Below, piece by piece: positions 1-12,431 of a stretch of 64,000 nt of DNA. The notes beneath the pieces were generated by a model. It was not told where the DNA came from, made no database searches, and saw only the letters and a list, made by a program, of their open reading frames with translations. The DNA comes from Solen grandis (taxonomy: Eukaryota; Mollusca; Bivalvia; Adapedonta; Solenidae). The stretch lies in assembly GCA_021229015.1 (NCBI GenBank), contig CM037779.1, positions 620,001 to 684,000 of the forward strand. Direction: 5' to 3'. The stretch's first letter is position 1. Every line of letters begins with the position of its first letter. Both the position numbers and the translations under genes were made by a program.

Positions 1-218
1 TTATCAGAATTTCTAAGTATTGTTCATGTTGACACTTGACACATCAAATGGGGCTGCTCTCACCGTGTAATCAACACACATTAGAATGATATACCGGGTT
101 CTTAACATAAGTACATTTTTACAAATGAACTTAACTGTGTCACTTTAATACAGCGATGAGTTTGATATTCAATAGCTTATGTTATTCTGGTAATTTGGAT
201 CGTATGATATTTTCATAC

Positions 219-3200
219 CATCAACGTCAACTTCTTTTATCAATTCTTCCAGCTCTTCGTTTGATTTTGTCTCGCCTAGCGATCGCATCACGATACCGAG
301 TTCTTTTGTTGAGATAGTCCCATCGCCGTCCTTATCAAATATACAGAATGCCTCCTTAAACTCTGTAACAAACATTACAAACATATTGAACGTCTCTCTA
401 AACTTTACAACCTACACATGAAATATACTTAACGCCTCTTTAAGCCCTATATCCCAAACGTCATATGTACTAAACGTCTCCCTAAACTTTACAACCTACA
501 CGTAGTATACTGAACGCTTCCTTAAACACTACAGCCCAAACGTCATATGTACTGAACGTCTCCCTAAACCTTACAACCTACACGTGAAATATACTGAACG
601 CTTCCTTAAACACTACAGACCAAACGTCATATGTACTGAACGTCTCCCTAAACACTAAAGTCCAAACGTCTTATGTACTGAACGTCTCCCTAAACTTTAC
701 AACCTATACGTGAAATATACTGGACGCTTCTTGAAACACTTAAGTCCAAACGTCATATGTACTAAACGTCTCCCTAAACTGAACAACGTGAAATATCTTT
801 ACAACCATACGTGAAATATACTGAACGCTTCCTTAAACACTTAGACCAAGCGTCATTTGTACTGAACGTCTCCCTAAACTTTAAAACCTATACAACACTT
901 AGACCAAGCGTCATTTGTACTGAACGTCTCCCTAAACTTTACAACCTATACGTGAAATATACTGAAAGCTTCATGAAACACTCAAGTCCAAAAGTCATAT
1001 GTACTGAACGTCTCTTAAACTTAAACTACCGAATATCTGACTTCAAAAACCCAAATTTTACACGTAATATACTGACTTCCTGAAACACTAAAGACCAAAC
1101 GTCATTTGTACTGAACGTCTCCCTAAACTTTATAACTTACACGTATATATACTGAACATTTCCTTAAACTCTAACGTGCAAACGTCTTTTGTACTAAATG
1201 TCTCCCTCAACTTTTCAAACACGTGAAATATACTGAACGCTTCCTTAAACACTAAAGCAAAGTCATATGACTAACGTCTCCCTAACTTTACAACATATAC
1301 ATGAAATATACTGGACGCTTCTTGAAACACTTAAGTCCAAACGTAATTTGTACTAAACGTCTCCCTAAACTGTACATCCCATACGTAAAATAAATTGAAC
1401 ACTTCCTTAAACACTACAGCCCAAATGTCATATGTACTGAACGTCTCCCTAAACTTTACAACCATACGTGAAATATACTGAACACTTCCTTAAACACTAA
1501 AGTCAAACGTCATTCGTACTAAATGTCTCCCTCAACTTTTCAAACTACACGTGAAATATATTCTATGACTAACGTCTCCTAAACTTTACAACCTACACGT
1601 GAAATATACTTACACTTCCTTTAACACTTAAGTCCAAACGTCATATGTACTAAACGTCTCCCTAAACTTTACAACCTACACGTGAAATATACTGAACGCT
1701 TCCTTAAACACTAAAGTCCAAACGTCATATGTACTAAACGTCTCCCTAAACTTTACAACATATACGTGAAATATACTGAACGCTTCCTTAAACACTTAAG
1801 TCCAAACGTCATATGTACTGAACGTCTCCCTAAACTTTACAACCTACACGTGAAATATACTAACTAAGAAACCCAAATAACGTCTCCCTAAACTTTACAA
1901 CCTACACGTGAAATATACTGAACGTTTCCATAACGTCTGTTACATGCACGAAAAAAAATTCTTTTTGGACTATTATACTGAATAAGTAAACGAAATACTC
2001 CTTGAATGAAGGGGAGAGTCAGTGTTACATATAATTCTCAAACGTATACATACATGAATTACACTGAACGCCTCCTTTAAATAACTCCTTAAACCCTGTA
2101 ACATACATGCCAAATATACTGAACGTCATCTTAAACCCTGTAACATACATACCAAGTGTACTGAACATCTCCTTAAACCCTGTAACATACATGCCAAATA
2201 TACTGAAAGTCACCTTAAACCCTGTAACATACATGCCAAGTGTACTGAACGACACCTTAAAACCTGTAACATACATGTCAAGTATATCATGAACGTTACC
2301 TTAAACCCTGTAACATACATGCCAAGTGTACTGAACGACACCTTAAAACCTGTAACATACATGTCAAGTATATCATGAACGTTACCTCAAACCCTGTAAC
2401 ATACATGCCAAGTATACTGAACGACACCTTAAACCCCGTCACATACATGCCAAGTATACTGAACGACACCTAAAAAACTGTAACATACATGCCAAATATA
2501 CTGAACGCCACCTTAAACCATGTAACATACATGCCAATTATACTGAACGACACCTTAACCTGTAACATACATGCCAATTATACTGAACGACACCTTTAAC
2601 TCTGAGACATACATGCCAAGTATACTGAACGACACCTCAAACCCTGTAACATACATGCCAAGTATACTAAACGACACCTTAAACCCTGTAACATACATGC
2701 CAGGTATACTGTACGACACCTTAAACACAGTAACATACATGCCAAATATACTGAAGGTCAGCTTAATATCTGTAACATGTAACAGACATTTCTATATAAT
2801 CTTAAACATGATGGCCTGCTAAACTCTGGATATACTGAACGCATCCTTTAAAACCCTTATATATCTTAGATAAATTAAACGCCTACTAAAAATGACAAAA
2901 TACACTGACGCTTACATAAACTCAGTAACAGGCATGTCAAATATACGAAAAGCGTCCTTCAAATCTGTAACAAACATATAATCTGTCAACACGATCACGT
3001 TTTCAACAACTCGCCATTTATAACTTGTATATGAAGCCATTGTCAAGCTATAGGTAAATGTGCTTCTTTACTTTTCATTCCAGTGGGGTGAAAAGTGGAC
3101 AAAACCGTGTAACCTCGGTAAGTTCCATTATGTCAATATGTACACAAGATTGGCAGTTAAATGGACAATCCGGGCGTGAACTACCGAGACTGGTTAAGTT

Positions 3201-3367
3201 ATTTAAATACACACACGCACAGCGACAGTAGAATACAACTACGTGTACATGTACTCCATCTCGGCACACATGCATGCATGCGTTTCATCAAATATATTTA
3301 CAGACACCTTTGTTTCCTAAAGTCAATATAACCTACCTGCTACTTGCTGCGGTGTTAACTTGTCTGC
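219..3367 (-). CDS. Calmodulin-like EF-hand gene, exons 2 and 3 (partial)
   Basis: Two minus-strand exons are visible. Exon 2 (3367-3337, 31 nt) follows a TTGTAG acceptor, encodes [10 protein letters not shown] plus one base, and ends at a GTAGGT donor. Exon 3 (362-219, 144 nt) follows TGTTACAG, completes the Glu codon, reads [18 protein letters not shown] onward to EVDVDG, and ends at GTATGA. The 31/144-nt sizes and phases are those of vertebrate CALM exons 2 and 3, where exon 1 codes only for the Met. EF-hand loop 1 ([12 protein letters not shown]) keeps Asp at 1, 3 and 5 and Glu at 12, so it should bind Ca2+. The rest differs from canonical calmodulin ([15 protein letters not shown]), so this is more likely a calmodulin-like paralogue than calmodulin itself. 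Exon 1 was not identified and later exons lie beyond base 1. The intervening intron is mostly a tandem array. Confidence 0.85.
363..1960 (-). repeat. 84-bp (2 x 42) minisatellite in calmodulin-like intron
   Basis: Alternating 42-bp half-units, in plus orientation beginning CGTCTCCCTAAACTTTACAA and CGCTTCCTTAAACACTAAAG, repeat about 19 times with scattered deletions. Read on the gene strand, the second half-unit contains GTTTAAGGAAGCGTTCAGTA, which aligns with the first bases of exon 3 (AGTTTAAGGAGGCATTCTGT) and still spells FKEAFSIF. The array directly abuts the acceptor of exon 3. Confidence 0.9.
2030..2790 (-). repeat. 42-bp minisatellite, acceptor-containing units
   Basis: About 18 units of 42 bp with CCTGTAACATACATGCCAA as the plus-strand core. 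On the gene strand each unit reads ATGTATGTTACAG then GGTTTAAGG, i.e. a TTACAG acceptor followed by the start of exon 3. Aligned over 42 bp with the true junction of exon 3, I count about 33 identities. It is related to the 84-bp array at 363-1960. Degenerate units continue to about 2990. Confidence 0.9.
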
Positions 3368-3404
3368 CTACAAGATAAAAGACAAAGAAAGTAGATTAAA
3401 CTTA

Positions 3405-3629
3405 TATACTCAAAGGAAAAAGAAACGCAGGGTAAATTTTTGTGTCAGTTTTAAATAGTAAGTATTCGACGGTATTACAGTTTAAATTATTTTGATTAAG
3501 ATTTTTTTTTCAAACAAAATAAATGCTTTAGAATGGGATGTGGTTAATTGCAAGGTTAGGAGGTTAAAACTTGAGTCTGGCTACTATACAGATTCTAGTT
3601 ACCCTGCGTTTCTTTTTCCTTTGAGTATA
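3405..3629. mobile_element. MITE with perfect 31-bp terminal inverted repeats
   Basis: Bases 3405-3435 (starting TATACTCAAAGGAAAAAG) are the exact reverse complement of 3599-3629. The 225-bp element has no coding capacity. The ends start with TATA, which fits a TA target-site duplication and a Tc1/mariner-type MITE. It lies just upstream of calmodulin-like exon 2, in intron 1. Confidence 0.8.
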
Positions 3630-3639
3630 CTTCATGAAA

Positions 3640-6230
3640 ATAGAGTACATATACTGTTATGGCACGAAGTCCACCGACAATACTTAGTGCTAAATAATAC
3701 TTAAATACTTAGGGCGACTTTTATTCCTCGCAAATTATAAAGAATATAATGAAAATGAAATTACGGTTGTATTTGTGTAATTTCTTACCTTGAAAACTTG
3801 TTCTGTAATAGTTTAGCTCTAAATATGCTAAGTGTTGTCAAATGTTAAGTAACATTAGGTTATTTTTAGTTAAAGTTACTTTAATAGAAATACCCAGTAA
3901 ATCATTTTATTAACTATTTTTTTCTCTTTTTTTCCAGATAATAATCTATGTCAACTTAGTTTTGCACTTGAATGTATCGTAAAACAGAAATGGTGGCATA
4001 CGTTTTTGCTAAGTATTTAAGATTACTTATTTACTTGGCGGATTCTAACTCGGTCATATTTCATACAGGTTTTTGTATCTGTACCTTTTTATATTGCCAA
4101 AGGTATCACATATACGTGCAGTTTAGAAATATAGTTATTCAAATGCGACTGTATTGTGTCCCCCCTTTCATTAAAAATATTTTAGGCAAATATCATCCTT
4201 GCCTATAAAACCCATACAGCAAAAAATGTTGACAAAAAAAACAACAACATTTAAATAATCTATCACAGTCACTGAAAAGAAATTCAGTATTTCTCCTTCT
4301 TACTGTGTATCGATACTTAATTTCTTATTTATGGTATGAAATATGGAATGTTTGACTTACGACAACGGTCATCTGCACTATATGCATACACCTTGTTACA
4401 AGCGGTGTATTTCTCGATTTTCACTTGATTGGTGGCTTAAGCTTGGCTGTACTGTCAAGTAGCACATAAAGACAACGATGCCCCGCAAATCGTTCACATC
4501 AAATTAAGATACAAAAAACAACCAGGACTGTGTCTTCAAATTTCTTGAAAAATGGGGATAAGTGTCCGATCTTTTATTTCAAAGAGACGACTGAGAATCA
4601 TTCTTAAATGATGAATTGTGATCATTCATAAAAAGATATAATATGTTATTGTTTTCATTGGTGACAAAAGTGTTCTGCATTCTTAGTTTAATCATAAGGT
4701 CGCATATAATCGAGGCTTTACGAGAGGAATTTCAAAAACACAAGAGAAAGAAACTAGACCGAATGGACGGTCTCCAAACATCCTATAAGGAAGAATGTAC
4801 ACAGTTCAAGTCACTAATGTACTTAATCACCGACAATATTCAGTACCACGGTACTCCTGGTACTATTGGCCTGATCCTGCAGTTTGACAGTAGCACAGAC
4901 GCCCCTTAAACTTGTGTCTTATGACTGTTTATACCGCCATTACAGAGATCGAACCCTTCTTGCTAACATATAAAAGGAGATATACACGTTGATATATATA
5001 CGAAAGAACACTGAGATAGACACATACTGAAATTGACGCATATCGTTTGATTAGAACAAATAATTCCAGCAGTCCTTATGTCATTAAGATAAGATAAGAT
5101 AAGATTATTACTGATCTTGAATGGTTTATTCATGTACTTTTGTTTTGCGGATCATATTCGGTTTGAAAGGTATACGGAAGACTGTGCGACATAAACATTG
5201 TTTTTGTTAAAGTCAATGATTTATAAGAGGCGTCATTCTTAAATCCGACTTCCAAAATATACTTTAAAATATAGAAACAAAACAAACAAATATTTATACT
5301 CATGTCTAAATCTGACTTAATAACTATAGTATGTTTAGCTTAGATTTAATTGTGATTATTTTTGAAATAGCAAATGTTAAGATACACATGTAGACTCTAC
5401 ACAATAATACGTTTGATTTATGCGATTATACAAAGATGTATAATATCATTATTCAGTTACTGAACACGCGCGCACACATGCACAGAACTCTTAAAAACAA
5501 AAATAACCGAAAAAAGTTGTTGCCAAATTGCCAAATTATGAGAAGTCAATGAGTCATGTAATGATATTGTATACAGGCAGATAAATAAACATTCTACTTA
5601 CCATTTCTCCCTATAAACATATAACAGTGCCTTTCATAATTTCGGGCGTGACAAGCCCTCAAATGGAATAGACACTTGGTAAGACTGATTGTTTACACAG
5701 TCACGAGTGTTTTGATCATGTGAGCAGTTTTACTTTACAAAGTCCGTTAATCTCAAATCTCTCGTTCGTTTCTCTGTCACGGATAATCACAAAGCACTGG
5801 AGGACTCCATATACCTCAAATAGTCTGTCCTTTTACTTATGTGTATTGGGTGGATATGGGGGTTACACTTGGGGATCGATGTTTTGGTAGCGGTATTCAG
5901 TACTTTAATGAGACATTTCCTACATCCATTAATTTCAGATTATTAGCAACTCTTCGATCGATGTGCAGTCTATTGATGGAGATGTCAATAACGTTTTTGA
6001 CGTGAGTAAAAGGATATATTTTACGATACAGCCATCGAAGTGAATACGGGCCAAATAAGAAATGGCAAGACGCCTCAACACGTAAACTTTTTTTGACTAG
6101 TATGAATGTTTTTAATGGTGCAAGGCACAGAAAACCGAGAGTTGTTTCCCGTCTTATAATTCTAATTTAACTTATATGTTTCTCAAGGGAAAAACAAATG
6201 TTGTTCGTACCTGGAAAATGAATTAGAAAC
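3640..6230. other. Stretch without recognised genes
   Basis: AT-rich sequence; no homologous exon was recognised on either strand. A short TAAGA microsatellite sits at 5082-5108. The 88-codon plus-strand frame at 4643-4909 has no recognisable domain. Confidence 0.5.
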
Positions 6231-6239
6231 GGTCTATGG

Positions 6240-7440
6240 AGAATCACTCCTCCTATAACAGACGATCGGAGAATAGCTATTCTGAATACAGGCCCTCTGA
6301 TAATCACTCCTCAGAATACACACCCACGGACTATCACTCCTCGGAATACACACCCACGGACTATCACTCCTCGAAATACACACCCATTGAATAACACTCC
6401 TCGGAATACACACTTACGTATACATACCACAGTATAACGTTCCTCGCAATACAGACCAAGGAATATCGTTCCTCGCAATACCGACCACGGAATATCGCTC
6501 CTCGCAATACAGACCCACAGAATTTTGCTCCTCGCAATACAGACCACGGAATATCGCTCCTCGCAATACAGAACGACAGAATATCGCTCCTTGCAATGCA
6601 GACCCACAGAATATCGCTCCTCGCAATACAGACCCACAGAATATTACTCCTCGCAAAACAGACCACGGAGTATTGCTCCTCGCAATACAGACCTACAGAA
6701 TATCGCTCCTCGCAATAAAGACCTACAGAATATCGCTCCTCGCAATACAGACCTACAGAATATCGCTCCTCGCAATACAGACCACAGAATATCGCTCCTC
6801 GCAATACAGACCCACAGAATATCGCTCCTCGCAATACAGACCCACAGAATATTCTCCTCGCGAATATTGCTCCTCGCAATACAGACCCACGAATATCGCT
6901 CCTGCCAATAAACCACGGAATATTGCTCCTCGCAATACAGACCACGGAATATTGCTCCTCGCAATACAGACCCACGGAATATTGCTCCTCGCAATACAGA
7001 CCCACTGAATATTGCTCCTCGCAATACAGACCCACAGAATATTGCTCCTCGCAATACAGACCCACTGAATATTGCTCCTCGCAATACAGACCCATAGAAT
7101 ATCGCTCCTCGCAATACAGACCCAAGATAACTCCTCGAATACAACCCACGATAACCTCCTCGAATACAGACCCACGATATCACTCCTCGGAATACACATC
7201 CAAGGACTATCACTCCTCAGAATACACACCCACGAAATATCACTCTTCAGAATACACACCCACGAAATATCACTCCTCGGAATACACACCAAAGGAAACT
7301 CACTACTCGGAATACACACCCATAGACTATCACTCCTCGGAATACACACCACAGTATAACGTTCCTCGCAATACAGACCAAGGAATATCGTTCGTCGCAA
7401 TACAGATCCTCGGATAATCACTCTTCGGATGAACACGATG
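6240..7440. repeat. 30-bp minisatellite
   Basis: About 38 units. The core (6440-7120) is CTCCTCGCAATACAGACCCA followed by CAGAATATCG or CGGAATATTG. The flanks (6250-6410 and 7170-7350) use a variant with CTCGGAATACACACCCA. The unit is a multiple of three, so long stop-free frames occur on both strands; these are repeat shadows, not genes. No exon lies next to it. Confidence 0.9.
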
Positions 7441-7449
7441 TCACTGTAC

Positions 7450-8330
7450 ATGTTTACAGGTTTACCTTTTCCTCACAAATATGTGACTCAATGCATATAG
7501 ATTTACAGAACTGTAGATGATATATGAAATATTGAATATTTATTATATATATTGTCTAAAAACAATCTGAGCTATATTGTATGACCTAACAAAGAAGATC
7601 CTTTTCAGGCAGCTGCTGGAAGGAGCGACATAGCTTGGTCTGCTTTCTTTGCTTAGAATGTGTTAAAATGAGTCTTCATGAGGAAAAAAAAAAAATAAAA
7701 TGCCTTAAACGGACAATTTTTGGATGATGTAAAGTAGCTGAAAAAGAGATTGAATTAAGTTTTTTTTCGGGATCTTTAAACATGTTGCTTAGTACAGGTC
7801 GCTGCATAGCACAGGTTGTCGCTTACCCGCCATTAAAGAGCTGGACTTGTTTTCCATACAGGAGCAAGTCCAAACAATGCATGGGTGACAGTCACTGGAA
7901 TTCCAAAGAAAAGCTAAAGGATTGTCGTCCTGAGACGGAATTACACGAGAATATCCGATTGGACTAATAAACAAATTGTCATGTCACACAATGTATGGTT
8001 ATACAACACAATGTTTATTTATTGTTGGAAATTCACAAGGATAAAAACATAAGCAATGAATAGCTTATGGCCGACAAAATCGCCTGCCTTCTTAATCGGA
8101 TCTGTCACCTCATAATATCATTACCACTTTTTATTGTTCGCAATTGGCGTACTTATCAATTGACATGTCTGCTTATCCGGTCTAATACTTTATTCAGTTG
8201 GATTGATTGAAACATGCAATATCATGTCTTTTTATTATGTCTGTCGATCTTCAGTGGTTATATGCCAGGTGTCAGAGCTAGGGCTAACACACTCCTCACA
8301 CTGATGACGTCACGCTGAGCAACTAAAATG
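7450..8330. other. Stretch without recognised genes
   Basis: AT-rich, non-repetitive. Short frames near 7782-7974 on both strands show no family resemblance. Confidence 0.5.
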
Positions 8331-8369
8331 TGCTGCGGGGAGGCCAGTCTTAATTTCAGTATACTCATT

Positions 8370-8680
8370 ATAAGGGCAACATTATTCGTATATCCCGGGT
8401 GGAGATCTAAGCCTTCTAATAGACGGGCTGATGTTCCATCTTTGCCATATATACATGTGGTATTACTCGTATATCTAAGTCTGGATGGAAATCTTAATCC
8501 ACTTGTACAGGGGCTGGCGACTTCTCCATCTCTACCATACTTACTTCGGATGTTACTCGTACACATTGGTCTGTGTATAAATCTCAGCCAACTCACCTGA
8601 TAGTCTTTCGATCTCTACCATGTATAGCTAAAATATCTGAGCCCGGTCGAAATCTCGGCCCACCAGACAGTTTTATGTTC
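8370..8680. repeat. Degenerate tandem repeat, about 92-bp period
   Basis: Three to four diverged units share CCATCT(C/T)TACCATA, then TTACTCGTAT and TGGAAATCT at similar spacing. The 112-codon minus-strand frame across it is a by-product of the repeat. Confidence 0.6.
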
Positions 8681-8689
8681 CCATCGAGT

Positions 8690-9110
8690 CTGTTTGTTTG
8701 AGGTTAACGTCCCCACGACGGTATTTCAATCATTTGGAGACTTAGTGTGCTTGAGACATAGTGCTGCCACACTGCAATATCACGCCGTAGACATGTGACA
8801 TGATACCATACTCAATCACATTATACTGACACCGAGCCAGACAGTGCTGGAACTGCCCTTATATGCTGAAAACCAAACAAGAGAGCTATACCTGTACCAT
8901 TTTTACGACTTTGGAACCCACGACCTCCCGATTCCGGGACGAACGCTCTAACCACTCGGCCGCCGAGACCGGTCTTTACCATATACACCTGTGATATTAC
9001 GCATATACAAGATGTTGGAAATCTGATGAAAATCTCATACGGACTGAAATTGCACATGCGCAATACGACTCTTGGAGACTTCAGCACTTCGTGACACGGT
9101 TCTATTGAAC
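8690..9110 (-). mobile_element. tRNA-headed SINE-like element
   Basis: On the minus strand, 8985-8921 carries a tRNA-like head: an A-box-like GGCCGAGTGGTTAGAGC, then a B-box-like GTCGTGGGTTCC. The body (CCATTTTTACGACTTTGG, CCACACTGCA) recurs at 9620-10144 and in related form at 47870-48215. The anticodon arm does not fold as a normal tRNA, so I call a SINE, not a tRNA gene. Confidence 0.6.
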
Positions 9111-9559
9111 TTCAGCCCAGATGCTCGAGAAAACTTTGACACCTGATCTGTGGCAGAACTTTCCGACCTAAATAAACGTTTTCAATCTTAAATGTAAATC
9201 AAAAGTCAAAAACGCTTGAAAACTACAATATAGAATCTACAATTTGTAACATACGAACGTTAACTCCAAACTTAAACTTTTACCGTTAATATGTCAGACA
9301 GAACTATATCGTTAAAAGTAAAATGTTTAAGTAACAATTTCAAGATTGTAATAAGCATGGTAAAATTGTAATAAGCAAAATGAAATCTCAATTAGGAAAA
9401 GAAATGAACTGGCGGATATCCCCTTCCATAGCATAAAGCTTTTAAACAGACTTTCTAGTTTTAGTGGTGTTAAGACATTTGTTTGCAAGGAAGTGATTAA
9501 AAGAATTGATTAAGAGGATTGTCTAATACATTTTCCACTCATTCGTGGACATGTTTATG

Positions 9560-10144
9560 TATATCGTTTATTGGGCTTAAGGTCGCACTTACAGTATTTC
9601 AATCTGTTGGAAACTATTTCTACTTGAAACAGATATAGTTCTGCCACACTGCAGTATCAAGCCGTTGACATGTGGCATGCTACTGCACCCAGTCACTTAT
9701 CGACTAGTCATGGAACTACCATTTTTACGACTTTGGTACGTCTCACGACTTCCCGGCCTGACATGTGGCACGATACTACACCCAAACAACTTATCGACCA
9801 GTCATGGAACAACCATTTTTACGACTTTGGTACGTCTCACGACTTCCCGGCCTGACATGTGGCACGATACTACACCCAAACAACTTATCGACCAGTCATG
9901 GAACTACCATTTTTACGACTTTGGTACGACTCACGACTTCCCGGCCTGACATGTGGCATGATACTACATCCAGTCAACTTATCGACCAGTCATGGAACTA
10001 CCATTTTTACGACTTTGGTACGTCTCACGACTTCCCGGCATGACATCTAGACATGTGGCATGATACTACACCCAGTCAACTTATCGACCAGTCATGGAAC
10101 TACCATTTTTACGACTTTGGTACGTCTCACGACTTCCCGGCCTG
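9560..10144. repeat. SINE body with its middle amplified about 95 bp x 5
   Basis: From 9665 a unit of about 95 bp (ACATGTGGCAYGATACTACA ... GACTTCCCGGCCTG) repeats about five times up to the assembly gap. The segment before it (9600-9664) matches the SINE-like body at 8740-8800, so the array grew from inside such an element. Confidence 0.85.
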
Positions 10145-10244
10145 NNNNNNNNNNNNNNNNNNNNNNNNNNNNNNNNNNNNNNNNNNNNNNNNNNNNNNNN
10201 NNNNNNNNNNNNNNNNNNNNNNNNNNNNNNNNNNNNNNNNNNNN
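10145..10244. other. Assembly gap (100 N)
   Basis: Exactly 100 N, the usual placeholder for a gap of unknown size. Satellite lies on the left side and the inside of a pearl-like element on the right. Confidence 0.99.
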
Positions 10245-10429
10245 ATAAGGATGATTCCTGTGAAGTTTGGTCAAAATCCCTTCAGCGGTTCATGAGGAGA
10301 TGTTGTTTAAAGCAAATTGTTGACGACGGACGCACGCACGCACGCACGCACGCACGCACGGACGACGGACGACGGACAAAAGGCGATCACAATAGCTCAC
10401 CATGAGCACGTTGTGCTCAGGTGAGCTAA
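10245..10429 (+). mobile_element. Pearl-like element, 3' end only
   Basis: Nearly identical to 15849-16038: a core end (AAGGATGATTCCTGTGAAG), a GACG/CACG microsatellite, hairpin GAGCACgttGTGCTC, then GGTGAGCTAA. The rest is lost in the gap. The homologous site in the second copy (about 61384) lacks it. Confidence 0.8.
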
Positions 10430-10869
10430 TAATAACATAACAAGCAGACATTAACATAAACACTATACTGGCAACATGCATAATTTGTATAATTTTCTTG
10501 TAATATACTGTATAACTGTTTTTTTCTGTGGCATGTATTATTTGTGGAATTTTGCGGATGCTAGCAGACCGCAAATATTAAATGGGCAGATTATTCATTA
10601 CATTTTTCATCTTCGTTGCCCGACAGTTGTACCGACAGTCACTCCACTTCCCTTAAATCAACTTTAACAATACTAATGATTTTTCACACATGATGCGCTG
10701 TAATTGTAGTGATACACCCATGTTTGTGTATGAGTGAAGTGACACAATACCTGTCCTGGCTAATATCAGTTTGTGACTTGCAACTGTAATGGTGCATCTA
10801 AAAGGGTTTGCCAGGCCCAAATGGACCTTTATTGGAGGCTTCATCATCACACTTTAACACTCACTCAGC

Positions 10870-11030
10870 CCCTCACCACGCAGGTTCGAATCAGGTCATA
10901 TGGATTTTCATGTGAGCAAACCTTCCAGCTGGCTTGCAGTAGGTTGGTAGTTCTACCCGGATGCCTCCGTGCATTCAGTCACTATTTGACTGAAATACCA
11001 TCTAAGCGACGGTAAACTCAAACATTCAAG
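10870..11030 (+). mobile_element. SINE-like copy
   Basis: B-box-like GCAGGTTCGAATCAGG followed by CCTTCCAGCTGGCTTGCAG and a tail AGCGACGGTAAACTCAAA. Other copies of the family: 61830-61995 (+), 36115-36345 (-), 22800-23035 (-), partial at 37480-37620 (+). Confidence 0.6.
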
Positions 11031-11357
11031 TCAAGTTCATCATCACGCAAGATATCAGACTGCGATACTGTTGTAAAGGAATAAGTTAGTTTTAACGTTT
11101 AAGTTAATGTATGCTTTTAGCACTATTTTAACATGAAACATATTCTGCAAACAATGATGCTTGTATTAAATATATATAATAAAAATCATGAAACTGCTTT
11201 AAATTGATCTAGTTGTTCACAAAATAAAACACACTTCATATAAAGAATCTACAAAAATTGTATCACTTCATTTTAGAAATCTGAAAAAAAAAAATGCGCA
11301 AAAATAAGTTAAACCATTTTAGGCCTCAAACCGCAAAAGTTTGCACCTGCAGTAAAA

Positions 11358-12340
11358 AATCAGAGGACAGCACGCTTGACTATTCAAAATGCTTGTTGGT
11401 AAATCAAATGAAATCTTTTTCAATTCTTGCCATTCATATACCCTGTATATAACAATAGTCAAAAATGATATACCTTGATAGTCTAATATGCCCTAAATAG
11501 GTTTATGAAATCTAAAATCAATCCCATGCCTAGTTACTGAGACATAAGCATAATAACACTGTGCATGCAAAACTTTAACCAAGTATTCAAGTTAGAAAAA
11601 GCCCATAATTTGTATAAAATTCAGTCCAAGAGTTATCCTCTTTGGTTTTCTGATGCCCCTGAACATACTCTTAAACTTTCTAGTCAATACCATAAACAAT
11701 TTCTGAGATAAAAGCTTGATAGTAGCTTGCATGCAAAACTTTAACCAGTCTAAGTCAAATAGTGGCCCTAATCTGCATTATATTCAGTCAAAAACTATCT
11801 GCCACTATAGTATGATGCCATTGAACATATTAAAGAAGTTTCAAATCAAACCCAGGCCAGGTTACTGAAATATAAGCATGAATGTACCTTGCATACAAAA
11901 CTTTAACCAAAATTTCTAAGTTAAAAAAGGGGCCATAATTTGTAATATAATCCATCAAGATTTATCTACCTTGGTTGTCTGATTCCCCTTAACATATTCA
12001 TAAACTTTTAAGTCAATACCATGAATGGTTATATTGAGATAAAAGCTGGACAGTAACTTGCATGCAAAACTTTAACCAAATTTTCTATTGCATGCAATAC
12101 TTTAACCAAAATTTCCAAGTCAAAAAAGCTGCCTTAATTTATATCAAATTCAGTCAAGAGTTATCTACCTTGGTTGTCTAATGCCTCTGAACATATTCAT
12201 AAACTTTCAAGCAAACACCATAAATGGTTATTGAGATATAAGGTTGAAAGTATCTTGCATACAAAATTTAAACCAAAAGCTACAACGCCGACACAAGGGT
12301 GACTACAATAGCTTTCATATTCTTCGAATAGTTGAGCTAA
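11358..12340 (+). mobile_element. Hairpin-ended dispersed element (TCGAATAG family)
   Basis: Starts near CAGAGGACAGCACGC followed by TTGACTATTC. It contains several roughly 160-bp units with TGCATGCAAAACTTTAACCA, and ends with hairpin TATTCttcGAATA then GTTGAGCTAA. The subterminal start (TTGACTATTC) and end (GAATAGTTGA) are inverted. Relatives: 16900-18405, 29055-29645, 62318-63466 (+), 33930-34128 (-). Confidence 0.7.
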
Positions 12341-12431
12341 AAACAGTTATACGGTATGCCAGAATGTCCTGACAGTATCAGATAAGAGAAAGCCTCCATC
12401 CCCCCAGGTGTTGTCCAGTGCTGATACTGAC

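Noticed and set aside
4643..4909. 88-codon plus-strand frame with a hydrophobic start and a Lys-rich middle
   Set aside because: No recognisable family and no paired exon; could be chance in AT-rich DNA.
6364..7451. Several overlapping 100-260-codon frames on both strands
   Set aside because: Products of the 30-bp minisatellite; no start context, domain or splice evidence.
8258..8596. 112-codon minus-strand frame
   Set aside because: Lies over a degenerate 92-bp tandem repeat; no domain.
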